A stretch of DNA of 64,000 nt from Candidatus Bacteroides merdipullorum (GTDB taxonomy: Bacteria > Bacteroidota > Bacteroidia > Bacteroidales > Bacteroidaceae). Shown here piece after piece: positions 56,335 to 64,000 of this stretch. The notes below the pieces were generated by a model, which had not been told where the DNA came from, did no database searches, and was given only the letters and a program-made list of their open reading frames with translations. Position 1 is the first letter of the stretch, and each line of letters starts with the position of its first letter. The position numbers and the translations under genes were made by a program. The stretch spans positions 1 to 64,000 of the forward strand of contig DXCK01000113.1 in assembly GCA_019116045.1 (NCBI GenBank), given 5' to 3'.

Positions 56335-58347
56335 TCACGGATGTTGGGCAGGCCCCTTTGTTTTTGGGCGGTCTAATATCAATTCGTGTTTGACCAGATA
56401 CTCGGCTGTTTGCAGCATACTGAAGGCATAACTTTTCAACCAAACAAAAGCTGAGTCGCTAGGTTGTCCGGGTCTGCAAAGGCTGTCGGTATGGAAACAG
56501 CGTTCAACTTTCGTCTCCGGGTTGTAAATATACAGATGAAGGGAATCTCTTGCAGCAACCAAATCGTCTGCCGTATAAAATATGCATGGTCGTTTTTCAC
56601 GCAGCAGGTCAACTCCCAGGTTGTTTTGCACATAGTCGATGCCCAACAGATGTAACAGAGTCGGGGCTACATCTACTTGCCCACAGAAGTCCGTTCGCAG
56701 TTCCGGTGCAATGCCTTTGCCGAAGAACATCAGAGGGATGTGGTTATAGGATTCCGGTAATTCACATTCAGGCGTTGTTACCAGTTTGCCGTGGTCGCCC
56801 AAGAATACAAAAATCGTATTCTCGAACCAAGGTTCGCGGGAGGCTTGTTGCATGAAGTTGCCGATAGACCAGTCTGCATATTCCACAATCTGCTCCTCTT
56901 TCTTGCAACTGCGTGGTTGAAAGTAGGGTGGAATGACATAAGGCGGATGGTTGCTGATGGTCAGTAGTACGGCGAAAAAAGGTTGGTCGCTGTCGGCTTT
57001 TTGTCGCAATACAGGCAATGCATATTGGAAAAGGTAATCATCCTGCACCCCGAAATGATTGGCTATTTTGTCTGCCGGATAATCTTCTTGCGAATATATT
57101 TCGTCGAAGCCATTCGTACGGAAGAAGCCGTTCATGTTGTCGTATTGCGATTCGTGAGTCATGAAGAAAAGGTTCCGGTATCCATGTTCTTTTAATACGG
57201 TAGGCAGTCCTGCATAACGGCGAATAGACGAATCCTTCATAGCGTTACGCTTCATGATGGCCGGGAATGAATAGAGTGTAGAGTACATGCCGTGGTTGGT
57301 ATGTATGCCAGACGAATAGCAATTGGAGAAATGTAATGATCGGGCGTAAATAGAGTCTAAATGAGGCGTTAGGCCCTTATCGGCTCCGAAGCTGTCCATC
57401 AGATGAGCAGACATCGATTCCATCAGGACGATGATTACGTTCTTCTTCTCTTCCCTTTGCGGATTGTCCACTTGTTGAGCTATGGGGGAGATGTTCGTTA
57501 TGCCAGGCCGTTGTAGCAAGTGCTGTACATTTTTTACAGCCTTGGTTTCGATTGCTAGCTGCAACCACTGATGTCCGTCACGATGTTCGTCTATTGTGCT
57601 GCTCAACAGATTGAATACCGGGTTTATGCCTACTTGATTTAAGAAGGGGTCTTCGCAATAAAAGGCCTGGCTTACTTTGATAGGATTATATCCGCAACGT
57701 CCGCGAATACCAAAGATACATAGACCGATGCAGACTGCGCCACTGAGAAATATGATACCTCGGCTTGTCCAGTCCATTGTAGTTGCAGAGCTCATGTTTT
57801 TGCATCGTTGGTAAGCCCAATTTGCCTGTTTCCACATAATCCAGCTCCAAAGAACAGTCGTGACCACGGCTAATAAGAGGTATGGGTAATAAGAGCTTTC
57901 TTCCAGCACCATACCGGCTGTGGTTGTTCCGTACTCGAACCAATTGAATATGGATGAATTGATTACTTTAAAGAAGTAGGCGAAATAAGGGATATTGGCA
58001 GCCGCGACGAAAGAAGCCAGTCCGTAGAAGATGGAAAAGAAAATAGCTGTAGCGCGGAACAATGCTCGTGGAAGCCAGTTCAGTAACGCGCTAATCCAAA
58101 GCACAGCTAATGGGGTCAATAGCACGTAGCAGGCTATCACATTGTCAAACCATAAGCCATAAAGGAAAGAGCGGGATTGCAGCAAGTATTCATGTTGGAT
58201 GGTCTGCGGAAACTCGTAGTCGCTCGCGAAGAAGAATATCAGGCGAAATAATGAGAATAAGGATAGTGCCATTACATGCACACTCAGCAGGTAGATAAAT
58301 ATAGTACCACCTTTTTTAAGCAGAGCTTTGGGTTGAAAATCTAACAT
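56335..58347 (-). CDS. LTA-synthase-like membrane phosphotransferase
   Basis: A 670-aa inner-membrane protein of the LtaS/OpgB type (alkaline-phosphatase superfamily). Five hydrophobic helices occupy about residues 1-230, then a large periplasmic domain starts at NVIIVLMESMSAHLMDSFGADKG with the first metal ligand Glu. The catalytic threonine is probably Thr350 in GIHTNHGMYSTLYS, and FVFLGDHGKLV near the end gives the other metal ligands. Relatives move phosphoglycerol or phosphoethanolamine groups onto glycans or lipids; in a Gram-negative Bacteroidetes the acceptor is unknown. Single gene with its own promoter, converging with mscS at a 33-bp gap. Confidence 0.9.
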   Translation of the reverse strand: MLDFQPKALLKKGGTIFIYLLSVHVMALSLFSLFRLIFFFASDYEFPQTIQHEYLLQSRSFLYGLWFDNVIACYVLLTPLAVLWISALLNWLPRALFRATAIFFSIFYGLASFVAAANIPYFAYFFKVINSSIFNWFEYGTTTAGMVLEESSYYPYLLLAVVTTVLWSWIMWKQANWAYQRCKNMSSATTMDWTSRGIIFLSGAVCIGLCIFGIRGRCGYNPIKVSQAFYCEDPFLNQVGINPVFNLLSSTIDEHRDGHQWLQLAIETKAVKNVQHLLQRPGITNISPIAQQVDNPQREEKKNVIIVLMESMSAHLMDSFGADKGLTPHLDSIYARSLHFSNCYSSGIHTNHGMYSTLYSFPAIMKRNAMKDSSIRRYAGLPTVLKEHGYRNLFFMTHESQYDNMNGFFRTNGFDEIYSQEDYPADKIANHFGVQDDYLFQYALPVLRQKADSDQPFFAVLLTISNHPPYVIPPYFQPRSCKKEEQIVEYADWSIGNFMQQASREPWFENTIFVFLGDHGKLVTTPECELPESYNHIPLMFFGKGIAPELRTDFCGQVDVAPTLLHLLGIDYVQNNLGVDLLREKRPCIFYTADDLVAARDSLHLYIYNPETKVERCFHTDSLCRPGQPSDSAFVWLKSYAFSMLQTAEYLVKHELILDRPKTKGPAQHP

Positions 58348-58379
58348 AGGAACTCTCTTTATTTTTGAAAAAACGGCTG

Positions 58380-58410
58380 CAAAGCTATGAATTTATGGTT
58401 ACATTTCCAA
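58380..58410 (-). promoter_or_regulatory. Promoter of the LTA-synthase-like gene
   Basis: On the minus strand TTGG (58410-58407), 19 nt, TAGCTTTG (58387-58380), 33 bp before the ATG at 58347. Confidence 0.65.
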
Positions 58411-58791
58411 TAAATCTTTGTGTCAGAATCCGGGAATAGGCTAAAAACAGCGTTCTCCTCTGTTTTTTTATCATTTCGCAATTGCGTTTCTTTGGATTTT
58501 ACGTTATCAGGCCGTTCGAAATCTCTTTCGTGAAGTTGGAGGGGGTAATTCTATTTCCTGTGTTATTTGAGTTTCTGTGGTAGCTCTGCAAATGTATTTT
58601 TTATGCTGCTGCTTTCTTGTATAATTCGGCAAATCCGTTGTGCTGAAGAATAGTTCCTGGTGAAAGTGTTGGATTGAGTATATGAAGCTTTCGTAGTTTT
58701 GGTTAGAGAATGTCTATGATGGGAAAGTAGAGGTATAGGAGTCTTTATATGTATAAAGAACCATTCTTCATAGTCGTAGCGTGAAAAGAAA
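58411..58791. other. Intergenic stretch without a recognisable gene
   Basis: About 380 AT-rich bases between the LTA-synthase-like promoter and the tRNA-Met terminator. A 93-codon minus-strand frame crosses it, but it runs through the tRNA terminator and has no family features. I see nothing functional. Confidence 0.6.
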
Positions 58792-58830
58792 AAAAGGCAT
58801 TTGTAAAGCGTAAGCTTGCAAATACCTTTT
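58792..58830 (-). terminator. Terminator of tRNA-Met
   Basis: On the minus strand AAAAGGTATTTG pairs with CAAATGCCTTTT (58830-58819 with 58803-58792), one G-U pair, ending in seven Ts. Confidence 0.88.
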
Positions 58831-58852
58831 CTTAATGTCTTCAATTAACTTG

Positions 58853-58926
58853 TAGCGGGACCCGGGATTGAACCGGGGACCTCATGATTATGAATCATGC
58901 GCTCTAACCAGCTGAGCTATCCCGCC
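58853..58926 (-). tRNA. tRNA-Met (anticodon CAT)
   Basis: Full cloverleaf on the minus strand: acceptor GGCGGGA/TCCCGCT, D-arm TAGCTCAGCTGGTTAGAGC, anticodon loop with CAT between ATGAT and ATCAT, and T-arm CCCGGTTCAATCCCGGG. It lacks the initiator features (C1-A72 mismatch, three G-C pairs in the anticodon stem), so it is most likely elongator tRNA-Met; a lysidine-modified tRNA-Ile cannot be excluded by sequence alone. CCA is not encoded. Confidence 0.93.
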
Positions 58927-58947
58927 ATCATTTCTCGTTTGCGGGTG

Positions 58948-58978
58948 CAAAGATAGAGCATTTGTTTGAATTGGCAAA
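58948..58978 (-). promoter_or_regulatory. Promoter of tRNA-Met
   Basis: On the minus strand TTTG (58978-58975), 19 nt, TATCTTTG (58955-58948), 21 bp before the tRNA. Perfect consensus with the same spacing as the tRNA-Val promoter. Confidence 0.85.
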
Positions 58979-59105
58979 CAGATTGCCGCATTTTTTTCGC
59001 TTTTTTCTGCTTCTCCCTTTTCCTGTCAGGCGATGCCTGGCCGTTAGGACGCTGTTTTTTAGTCGTTTGTATCGCCAGGCAAATGTCGGGGAGGGTGTTT
59101 CCTTC

Positions 59106-59171
59106 TTGCCCGCACGAAACGCGGCTCTTGCCCACATGAAGCGCGGCCCTTGTCCGGACGGAGCGTCATGC
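59106..59171. repeat. Three degenerate 22-bp tandem units
   Basis: Units at 59106-59127, 59128-59149 and 59150-59171: TTGCCCGCACGAAACGCGGC plus TC, TTGCCCACATGAAGCGCGGC plus CC, and TTGTCCGGACGGAGCGTCAT plus GC. It lies in the 400-bp gap between tRNA-Met and the START-like gene, which otherwise holds only the tRNA promoter. Confidence 0.75.
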
Positions 59172-59326
59172 TTTGGGTGGCGGCGAGCGTTCCGATGGCA
59201 TACTTCTCTTGCTTCAAACGTGAAAAATACTGTCGAATGTATAAAATGAGGAGAATTATATGTCTGGATAAGGAAAAAGTTTATATCTTGGCGGCGCGAA
59301 AGGAAATGACTTTTCTGAAAGACGCC

Positions 59327-59713
59327 ATGGAACGTAAAAAAATACATTTAGAATATCTATTAAACGCTACTTCGAAGAATATCCTATGGGATGCAATCAG
59401 TACACCGACTGGCCTGGAAGGATGGTTTGCCGATAAAGTACTGTCCGATGATAAATTTGTGACCTTCTGTTGGGGGAAAACAGAGAAACGTGAAGCTGAA
59501 ATAGTGGCTATACGCACTTATTCCTTTATCCGTTTTCGTTGGTTGGACGCCCCCCAAGAACGAGAGTATTTTGAACTGAAGATGACAAATAATGAGTTGA
59601 CCAATGACTATGTGTTGGAAATCACAGATTTTGCTGCTGCCGATGAAGTGGATGATGTGTGCGATTTGTGGGAGTATGAAGTGGATACATTGCGCAGGAC
59701 GTGTGGTTTTTAG
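59327..59713 (+). CDS. START-like (AHSA1-type) domain protein
   Basis: A 128-aa protein filled by one START-like helix-grip fold: KIHLEYLLNATSKNILWDAISTPTGLEGWFAD is the usual opening (in pieces), and the C-terminal DDVCDLWEYEVDTLRRTCGF is the long helix. The ATG at 59327 is chosen because it begins this fold; the frame is open upstream but that stretch contains the repeat array. Such small proteins are widespread in Bacteroidetes next to membrane-lipid genes and may bind a hydrophobic ligand; the function is not known. It lies 76 bp before the LptF/G-type gene, which has its own -7 box. Confidence 0.85.
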   Translation: MERKKIHLEYLLNATSKNILWDAISTPTGLEGWFADKVLSDDKFVTFCWGKTEKREAEIVAIRTYSFIRFRWLDAPQEREYFELKMTNNELTNDYVLEITDFAAADEVDDVCDLWEYEVDTLRRTCGF

Positions 59714-59755
59714 TTAACTTTCTGCCAAAAATTTCCCTCCCTCCCGTTTTTGTAC

Positions 59756-59763
59756 TACTTTTG
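59756..59763 (+). promoter_or_regulatory. -7 box of the LptF/G-type gene
   Basis: TACTTTTG, 26 bp before the ATG at 59790, with TTTC (59732-59735) 20 nt upstream as a near-match -33 box. Confidence 0.6.
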
Positions 59764-59789
59764 CATCTTCAATAGAGACTACGAGACGA

Positions 59790-61691
59790 ATGCCCATGTT
59801 GCGTATAAAAAAGTTAGATATATTCATATTGAAGAGCTTCTGCCTGCTCTTTGCCGGCACTTTTTTCATCTGCCTGTTCATCTTCATGATGCAATTCCTA
59901 TGGCGATATGTCGATGAAATGGTAGGTAAAGGATTGGAAATGACTGTTCTTGCGCAGTTCTTTTTCTATTCGGCCTTGGTGCTGGTGCCTGTCTCTTTGC
60001 CCTTGGCCGTTTTGTTGGCGGCGCTTATTACCTTTGGTAATTTTGGAGAGCGCTTTGAATTACTGGCTATGAAAGCCGCCGGAATCCCCTTGCTGCGCAT
60101 CATGCGTCCGCTTATCATCTTTATTGCGTGCGTCTCTTGTGTTTCTTTCTATTTTCAGAATGTCATAGGGCCTAAAGCCCAAGTCAAACTAAACACTTTG
60201 CTCATTTCTATGAAGCAGAAGTCGCCTGAAGTAGACATTCCCGAAGGAGCCTTTTATGACGAGATAAAAGATTATAACCTTTACGTGAAGCATAAAAATC
60301 GGGATACAGGCATGCTGTATGACGTGCTGATATACAATTTTGAGAAAGGCTTTGAAAACGCTCAGATTATCAAGGCTGATTCCGGACGCCTGGAAATGAC
60401 TGCCGATAAGCAACACCTCTATCTGCATTTGTACAGCGGTGAACAGTTCGAAAATTTGAAAGACCAGAGCGTAAGTCGGAAAAACGTGCCCTACCGGCGG
60501 GAAGCTTTCCGTGAGAAACATGCCATTATTGAGTTTAACTCAGATTTCAATATGGCCGATGAGGGTATCATGAGCAACCAGGCATCCAGTAAAAATATGC
60601 GCACACTACAAGTGGGGATTGATTCGATGCAGATGCGTACTGACAGCATCGGGCGTGCCTATTACAAAGAAGCTATGGCGAATGTCTACAACGTTACTTC
60701 CCGGTTGGACCGCAAAGATTCGTTGAAGTTGAAAGAAGCGTTGCCGACATATTACAATATAGATAGCTTGTATGCTGTGGCCACCTTGTCCGAGAAATCC
60801 AAAATCCTGTCGAACACTATTGGGAGGACTGGGAGCATTGAGAGTGACTGGAATTTTAAGAGTTTCAATATCCAGCAGACTGAAGCCAGCTTGCGGCGTC
60901 ACATGACCTCGTGGCATGAAAAGCTGACAATGTCGTTGGCATGTCTCATTTTCTTCTTTATCGGAGCTCCTTTGGGGGGTATTATCCGTAAGGGCGGGCT
61001 GGGTATGCCCGTGGTCGTCTCTGTACTGATTTTCATTGTCTACTATATTATTAATAACACGGGCTTCAAGATGGCTCGCGATGGAAAATGGATTGTCTGG
61101 ATGGGAATGTGGACCAGTACAGCCGTCTTGGCACCGTTAGGTGCTTTCTTTACCTATAAGGCCAATAAGGATTCTGTGGTGCTTAATGCCGATGCTTATA
61201 TCAGTTGGATAAAAAAGATTTTGGGCATACGCAGTGTGCGGCATCTCTATCGCAAGGAGGTCATTATCCATGATCCAGATTATACACGTCTGCCGGGCGA
61301 TTTGCAAATGTTGTCTGAACAATGCCGCGCTTATTCCGAAAGCCATGACTTGAAACGGATGCCCAATTACTTTAAACTTTGGATGAACGTCGGCGAGGAT
61401 GTGGAGGTAGAAGAAATAAGTGCCCGTATGGAGGCTCTTATAGAAGAAATGTCTAATACGAAATCTCCTAAGTTAATAGCTGTGTTGAACAATTATCCCA
61501 TTATTCCGGTCCGTGCCCATGTGCGTCCTTTCCGGCGTTATTGGTTGAATGTGGCATGTGGGATATGCGTTCCGGTCGGATTGTTTTTCTTCTTCCGTAT
61601 TTGGGCTTTCCGGCTTCGCTTGAGTAAAGACATGGAGCGTATTATAAAGGCGGATGACGATGCTATTTATGTCATCAATTCTTTGGAGTGA
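59790..61691 (+). CDS. LptF/LptG-family permease (YjgP/YjgQ)
   Basis: A 633-aa inner-membrane subunit of the LPS-export ABC transporter, which pulls LPS from the inner membrane to the periplasmic bridge. The start MPMLRIKKLDIFILKSFCLLFAGTFFICLFIFMMQFLW (in pieces) is the family's first cytoplasmic helix and TM1; TM2-3 lie at about 55-120, a periplasmic beta-jellyroll at about 130-360, and TM4-6 at about 375-460 (FFIGAPLGGIIRKGGLGMPVVVS). The protein is much longer than E. coli LptF or LptG (about 360 residues): it has an enlarged periplasmic part (about 265-350) and a C-terminal extension of about 170 residues with one more membrane helix near 595-615. Which of LptF or LptG it replaces is not clear. 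Confidence 0.92.
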   Translation: MPMLRIKKLDIFILKSFCLLFAGTFFICLFIFMMQFLWRYVDEMVGKGLEMTVLAQFFFYSALVLVPVSLPLAVLLAALITFGNFGERFELLAMKAAGIPLLRIMRPLIIFIACVSCVSFYFQNVIGPKAQVKLNTLLISMKQKSPEVDIPEGAFYDEIKDYNLYVKHKNRDTGMLYDVLIYNFEKGFENAQIIKADSGRLEMTADKQHLYLHLYSGEQFENLKDQSVSRKNVPYRREAFREKHAIIEFNSDFNMADEGIMSNQASSKNMRTLQVGIDSMQMRTDSIGRAYYKEAMANVYNVTSRLDRKDSLKLKEALPTYYNIDSLYAVATLSEKSKILSNTIGRTGSIESDWNFKSFNIQQTEASLRRHMTSWHEKLTMSLACLIFFFIGAPLGGIIRKGGLGMPVVVSVLIFIVYYIINNTGFKMARDGKWIVWMGMWTSTAVLAPLGAFFTYKANKDSVVLNADAYISWIKKILGIRSVRHLYRKEVIIHDPDYTRLPGDLQMLSEQCRAYSESHDLKRMPNYFKLWMNVGEDVEVEEISARMEALIEEMSNTKSPKLIAVLNNYPIIPVRAHVRPFRRYWLNVACGICVPVGLFFFFRIWAFRLRLSKDMERIIKADDDAIYVINSLE

Positions 61692-61763
61692 AGAATTGCG
61701 GGAATAAAGGCGGCTTTGGAAAACACCGCTGCTGAAAGTTTAATAATTAATAGTTGATGAAAT

Positions 61764-62978
61764 ATGGAAAATATTAAAATGAATTCGATAGAAGAGGCGA
61801 TAGAAGAATTCAAGTCTGGCAACTTTGTCATTGTGGTGGACGATGAGGACCGCGAGAATGAGGGTGACTTGATTATCGCTGCCGAGTTAATCACGCCTGA
61901 GAAGGTGAACTTCATGTTGAAGCACGCACGTGGAGTGTTGTGTGCCCCTATCACGATATCCCGTTGCCAAGAGTTGGATTTACCTCATCAGGTGGTGGAC
62001 AATACGTCGGTGTTAGGGACTCCTTTTACCGTGACCATTGATAAATTGGAAGGTTGTACCACGGGCGTGTCGGCTGCCGACCGTGCAGCTACCATCCGTG
62101 CATTGGCCGACCCGGCATCTACACCTGCTACGTTTGGTCGTCCCGGACACATTAATCCGTTGTATGCTCAAGAAAAAGGGGTCTTGCGTCGTGCTGGACA
62201 TACAGAGGCCACTATCGACCTGGCCCGCCTGGCCGGGCTGTATCCGGCGGGTGCGTTGATGGAGATTATGAGCGACGATGGGACGATGGCCCGCCTGCCG
62301 GAGCTGCGTAAGTTTGCTGACGAGTATGGGTTGAAACTGATTTCTATCCACGACCTGATAGCTTATCGCTTGAAGCAGGAATCTATTGTTGAAAAAGGTG
62401 TGGAGGTGAACATGCCTACGGCTTACGGCGATTTCCGTCTGATAGCTTTCCGCCAGAAGTCAAACGGACTGGAACACGTGGCTTTGTTTAAAGGGGCGTG
62501 GGAGCCGGACGAGCCCATCTTGGTGCGGGTACATTCGTCGTGTGCCACGGGCGACATCTTCGCCTCCAAGCGTTGCGATTGTGGGGAACAGTTGCACAAG
62601 GCCATGCAGATGATTGAAGCCGCCGGCAAAGGCGTGCTGGTTTATCTGAACCAGGAAGGGCGCGGCATCGGCCTGATGGAGAAGATGAAGGCTTATAAAC
62701 TGCAGGAAGACGGCATGGATACGGTGGATGCCAACATCTGCCTGGGGCATCTGGCCGATGAGCGCGACTATGGTGTGGGAGCCCAAATATTGCGGGAACT
62801 GGGTGTGCACAAGATGCGCCTGATGACCAATAACCCCGTAAAACGTGTGGGGCTGGAAGCTTATGGGTTGGAAATCACCGAGAATGTTCCCATCGAGACG
62901 ACTCCCAACCCATATAATGAGCGTTACCTGCGCACGAAGCAAGAGCGCATGGGGCATACGTTGCATTTTAATAAATGA
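61764..62978 (+). CDS. ribBA: Bifunctional DHBP synthase / GTP cyclohydrolase II
   Basis: A 404-aa riboflavin-pathway enzyme. The N-terminal RibB half (about 1-205) makes 3,4-dihydroxy-2-butanone 4-phosphate and has [12 protein letters not shown] and [16 protein letters not shown]. The C-terminal RibA half (about 207-404) opens GTP for the pyrimidine branch and has the zinc cysteines in [29 protein letters not shown] and [16 protein letters not shown]. Both active sites look complete. It is 73 bp after the LptF/G-type gene and 31 bp before the aminotransferase gene, so it is probably in the same transcript. Confidence 0.97.
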   Translation: MENIKMNSIEEAIEEFKSGNFVIVVDDEDRENEGDLIIAAELITPEKVNFMLKHARGVLCAPITISRCQELDLPHQVVDNTSVLGTPFTVTIDKLEGCTTGVSAADRAATIRALADPASTPATFGRPGHINPLYAQEKGVLRRAGHTEATIDLARLAGLYPAGALMEIMSDDGTMARLPELRKFADEYGLKLISIHDLIAYRLKQESIVEKGVEVNMPTAYGDFRLIAFRQKSNGLEHVALFKGAWEPDEPILVRVHSSCATGDIFASKRCDCGEQLHKAMQMIEAAGKGVLVYLNQEGRGIGLMEKMKAYKLQEDGMDTVDANICLGHLADERDYGVGAQILRELGVHKMRLMTNNPVKRVGLEAYGLEITENVPIETTPNPYNERYLRTKQERMGHTLHFNK

Positions 62979-62995
62979 AAGATTGTTTATAACAT

Positions 62996-63001
62996 AGGAG
63001 G
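62996..63001 (+). promoter_or_regulatory. Consensus Shine-Dalgarno before the aminotransferase
   Basis: AGGAGG, 8 nt before the ATG at 63010. Strong SD sequences are rare in Bacteroidetes, and this is the clearest one I found in the window; it fixes the start codon. Confidence 0.6.
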
Positions 63002-63009
63002 AAAACAAG

Positions 63010-64000
63010 ATGAATCAATTATCAGACCGCGTGAACAGCTTGTCGCCTTCGGCAACGCTGGCCATGTCTCAGAAAAGCGCTGAATTGAAAGCGCAGGGCA
63101 TAGATGTTATTAACCTGAGTGTGGGGGAACCTGATTTCAATACCCCAGACCATATCAAGGAGGCTGCCAAGAAGGCTATCGACGAGAATTATTCCCGTTA
63201 TTCGCCTGTGGCCGGCTATCCGGCTTTGCGCAACGCTATCGTGGCCAAGCTGAAGAATGAAAACGGGCTGGACTATACGGCCGCCCAAATCTCTTGCGCC
63301 AACGGTGCCAAGCAATCAGTCTGCAACACCATCCTTGTCCTGGTCAATCCGGGCGATGAGGTCATCGTGCCCGCTCCCTATTGGGTGAGCTATCCGGAGA
63401 TGGTGAAACTGGCCGAAGGTGTTCCCGTTATCGTGTCTGCCGGCATTGAGCAAGATTTCAAGATGACGCCTGCCCAGTTGGAGGCTGCCATTACGCCGAA
63501 GACCAAAGCGCTGATACTGTGTTCGCCGTCCAATCCTACCGGCTCGGTTTACAGTGCCGAAGAACTGGCAGCTTTGGCCGCCGTGCTTCAGAAGCACCCG
63601 CAGGTCATGGTCATAGCCGATGAGATTTACGAGCATATCAACTACATAGGCCGCCATCACAGCATTGCCCGGGTTCCTGGCATGAAGGAGCGCACGGTGA
63701 TTGTGAACGGTGTGTCCAAGGCATACGCCATGACCGGTTGGCGCATCGGTTTCATTGCTGGACCCGAATGGGTCGTTAAGGCTGTCAATAAGCTGCAAGG
63801 CCAGTATACGTCCGGCCCTTGCTCGGTGTCGCAAAAGGCTGCCGAAGCTGCTTATACCGGCACCCAGGCTCCCGTCGAAGAGATGCGCCAGGCGTTCCAG
63901 CGTCGTCGCGACTTGATTGTTCGTCTGGCCAAGGAAGTGCCCGGCTTCGAAGTGAATGTGCCCGAAGGTGCTTTCTACCTTTTCCCAAAATGCAGTTCCT
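63010..64000 (+). CDS. PLP aminotransferase (aspartate aminotransferase family), 3' end cut
   Basis: The first 330 codons of a class I/II aminotransferase, probably about 397 residues when complete. Start supported by the SD sequence. Family features: SPSATLAMSQKSAELKAQGIDVINLSVGEPDFNTP, YSRYSPVAGYPALR, the substrate/PLP segments CANGAKQSVCN, APYWVSYPEM, SPSNPTGSVY and ADEIYEHINY, and the PLP lysine Lys237 in NGVSKAYAMTGWRIGF. This pattern (type Ib aspartate aminotransferase) interconverts aspartate and oxaloacetate with 2-oxoglutarate, though prephenate or aromatic substrates are possible. The reading frame runs off the right edge. Confidence 0.93.
   Translation, partial: MNQLSDRVNSLSPSATLAMSQKSAELKAQGIDVINLSVGEPDFNTPDHIKEAAKKAIDENYSRYSPVAGYPALRNAIVAKLKNENGLDYTAAQISCANGAKQSVCNTILVLVNPGDEVIVPAPYWVSYPEMVKLAEGVPVIVSAGIEQDFKMTPAQLEAAITPKTKALILCSPSNPTGSVYSAEELAALAAVLQKHPQVMVIADEIYEHINYIGRHHSIARVPGMKERTVIVNGVSKAYAMTGWRIGFIAGPEWVVKAVNKLQGQYTSGPCSVSQKAAEAAYTGTQAPVEEMRQAFQRRRDLIVRLAKEVPGFEVNVPEGAFYLFPKCSS

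Noticed and set aside
58563-58844. 93-codon minus-strand ORF after tRNA-Met
   Set aside because: It runs through the tRNA terminator and shows no signal or motif.

Overview
The window is a 64 kb chromosomal segment of a member of the Bacteroidales, most likely a gut or mucosal Bacteroidaceae (Bacteroides or a close genus). The evidence is a SusC/SusD pair under a hybrid two-component regulator (HTCS), S-type sulfatases with host-glycan glycosidases, HU-like and TamL-type proteins of Bacteroidetes style, and many copies of the Bacteroidetes promoter (TTTG, about 19-20 nt, then TAnnTTTG). There is no rRNA, CRISPR array, IS element or phage. The window cuts a gene at each end: a sulfatase on the left and an aminotransferase on the right.

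Layout. (1) 1-20.3 kb is a polysaccharide utilization locus. A minus-strand operon runs susC, susD, GH20 hexosaminidase, GH29 fucosidase, GH2 beta-galactosidase with a lectin-like N-terminal domain, then two sulfatases; the HTCS gene is divergent. The enzyme set fits a sulfated, fucosylated Gal/GlcNAc glycan such as mucin O-glycan. (2) 20.3-33 kb holds a TetR regulator with FabG, an RluA-type pseudouridine synthase, an S9 peptidase, a sigma54-type response regulator, an operon of lipoprotein cyclophilin, M16 peptidase and MATE transporter, and a hybrid histidine kinase carrying an Hpt domain. (3) 33-40.2 kb is an envelope-biogenesis pair, TamB and a BamA-family lipoprotein (TamL). (4) 40.3-43 kb has a sugar-nucleotidyltransferase-like gene, a 31-codon small ORF, a decayed tolC pseudogene and an HU-like protein. 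(5) 43-49.7 kb has carB, a GH16 glucanase, two tRNA-Val genes and radA. (6) 49.8-56.3 kb is the threonine operon thrA, proposed homoserine kinase, thrC, preceded by what looks like a Thr-peptide attenuator, followed by an MscS channel. (7) 56.3-64 kb has an LTA-synthase-like phosphotransferase, tRNA-Met, a START-like protein, an LptF/G-type permease, ribBA and an aminotransferase.

The most unusual signals are non-coding or intragenic. A palindromic repeat made of GAGCTAC-type units is inserted in frame inside the homoserine kinase gene. Three intergenic tandem arrays have a 22-bp period and one a 24-bp period, all between 43 and 59 kb. There is a plausible threonine attenuator whose leader-peptide motif recurs just before thrA, a U-rich attenuator-like structure before carB, and a promoter-bearing 31-aa ORF upstream of the dead tolC gene. 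All functional calls come from reading the sequence; no database search was run.
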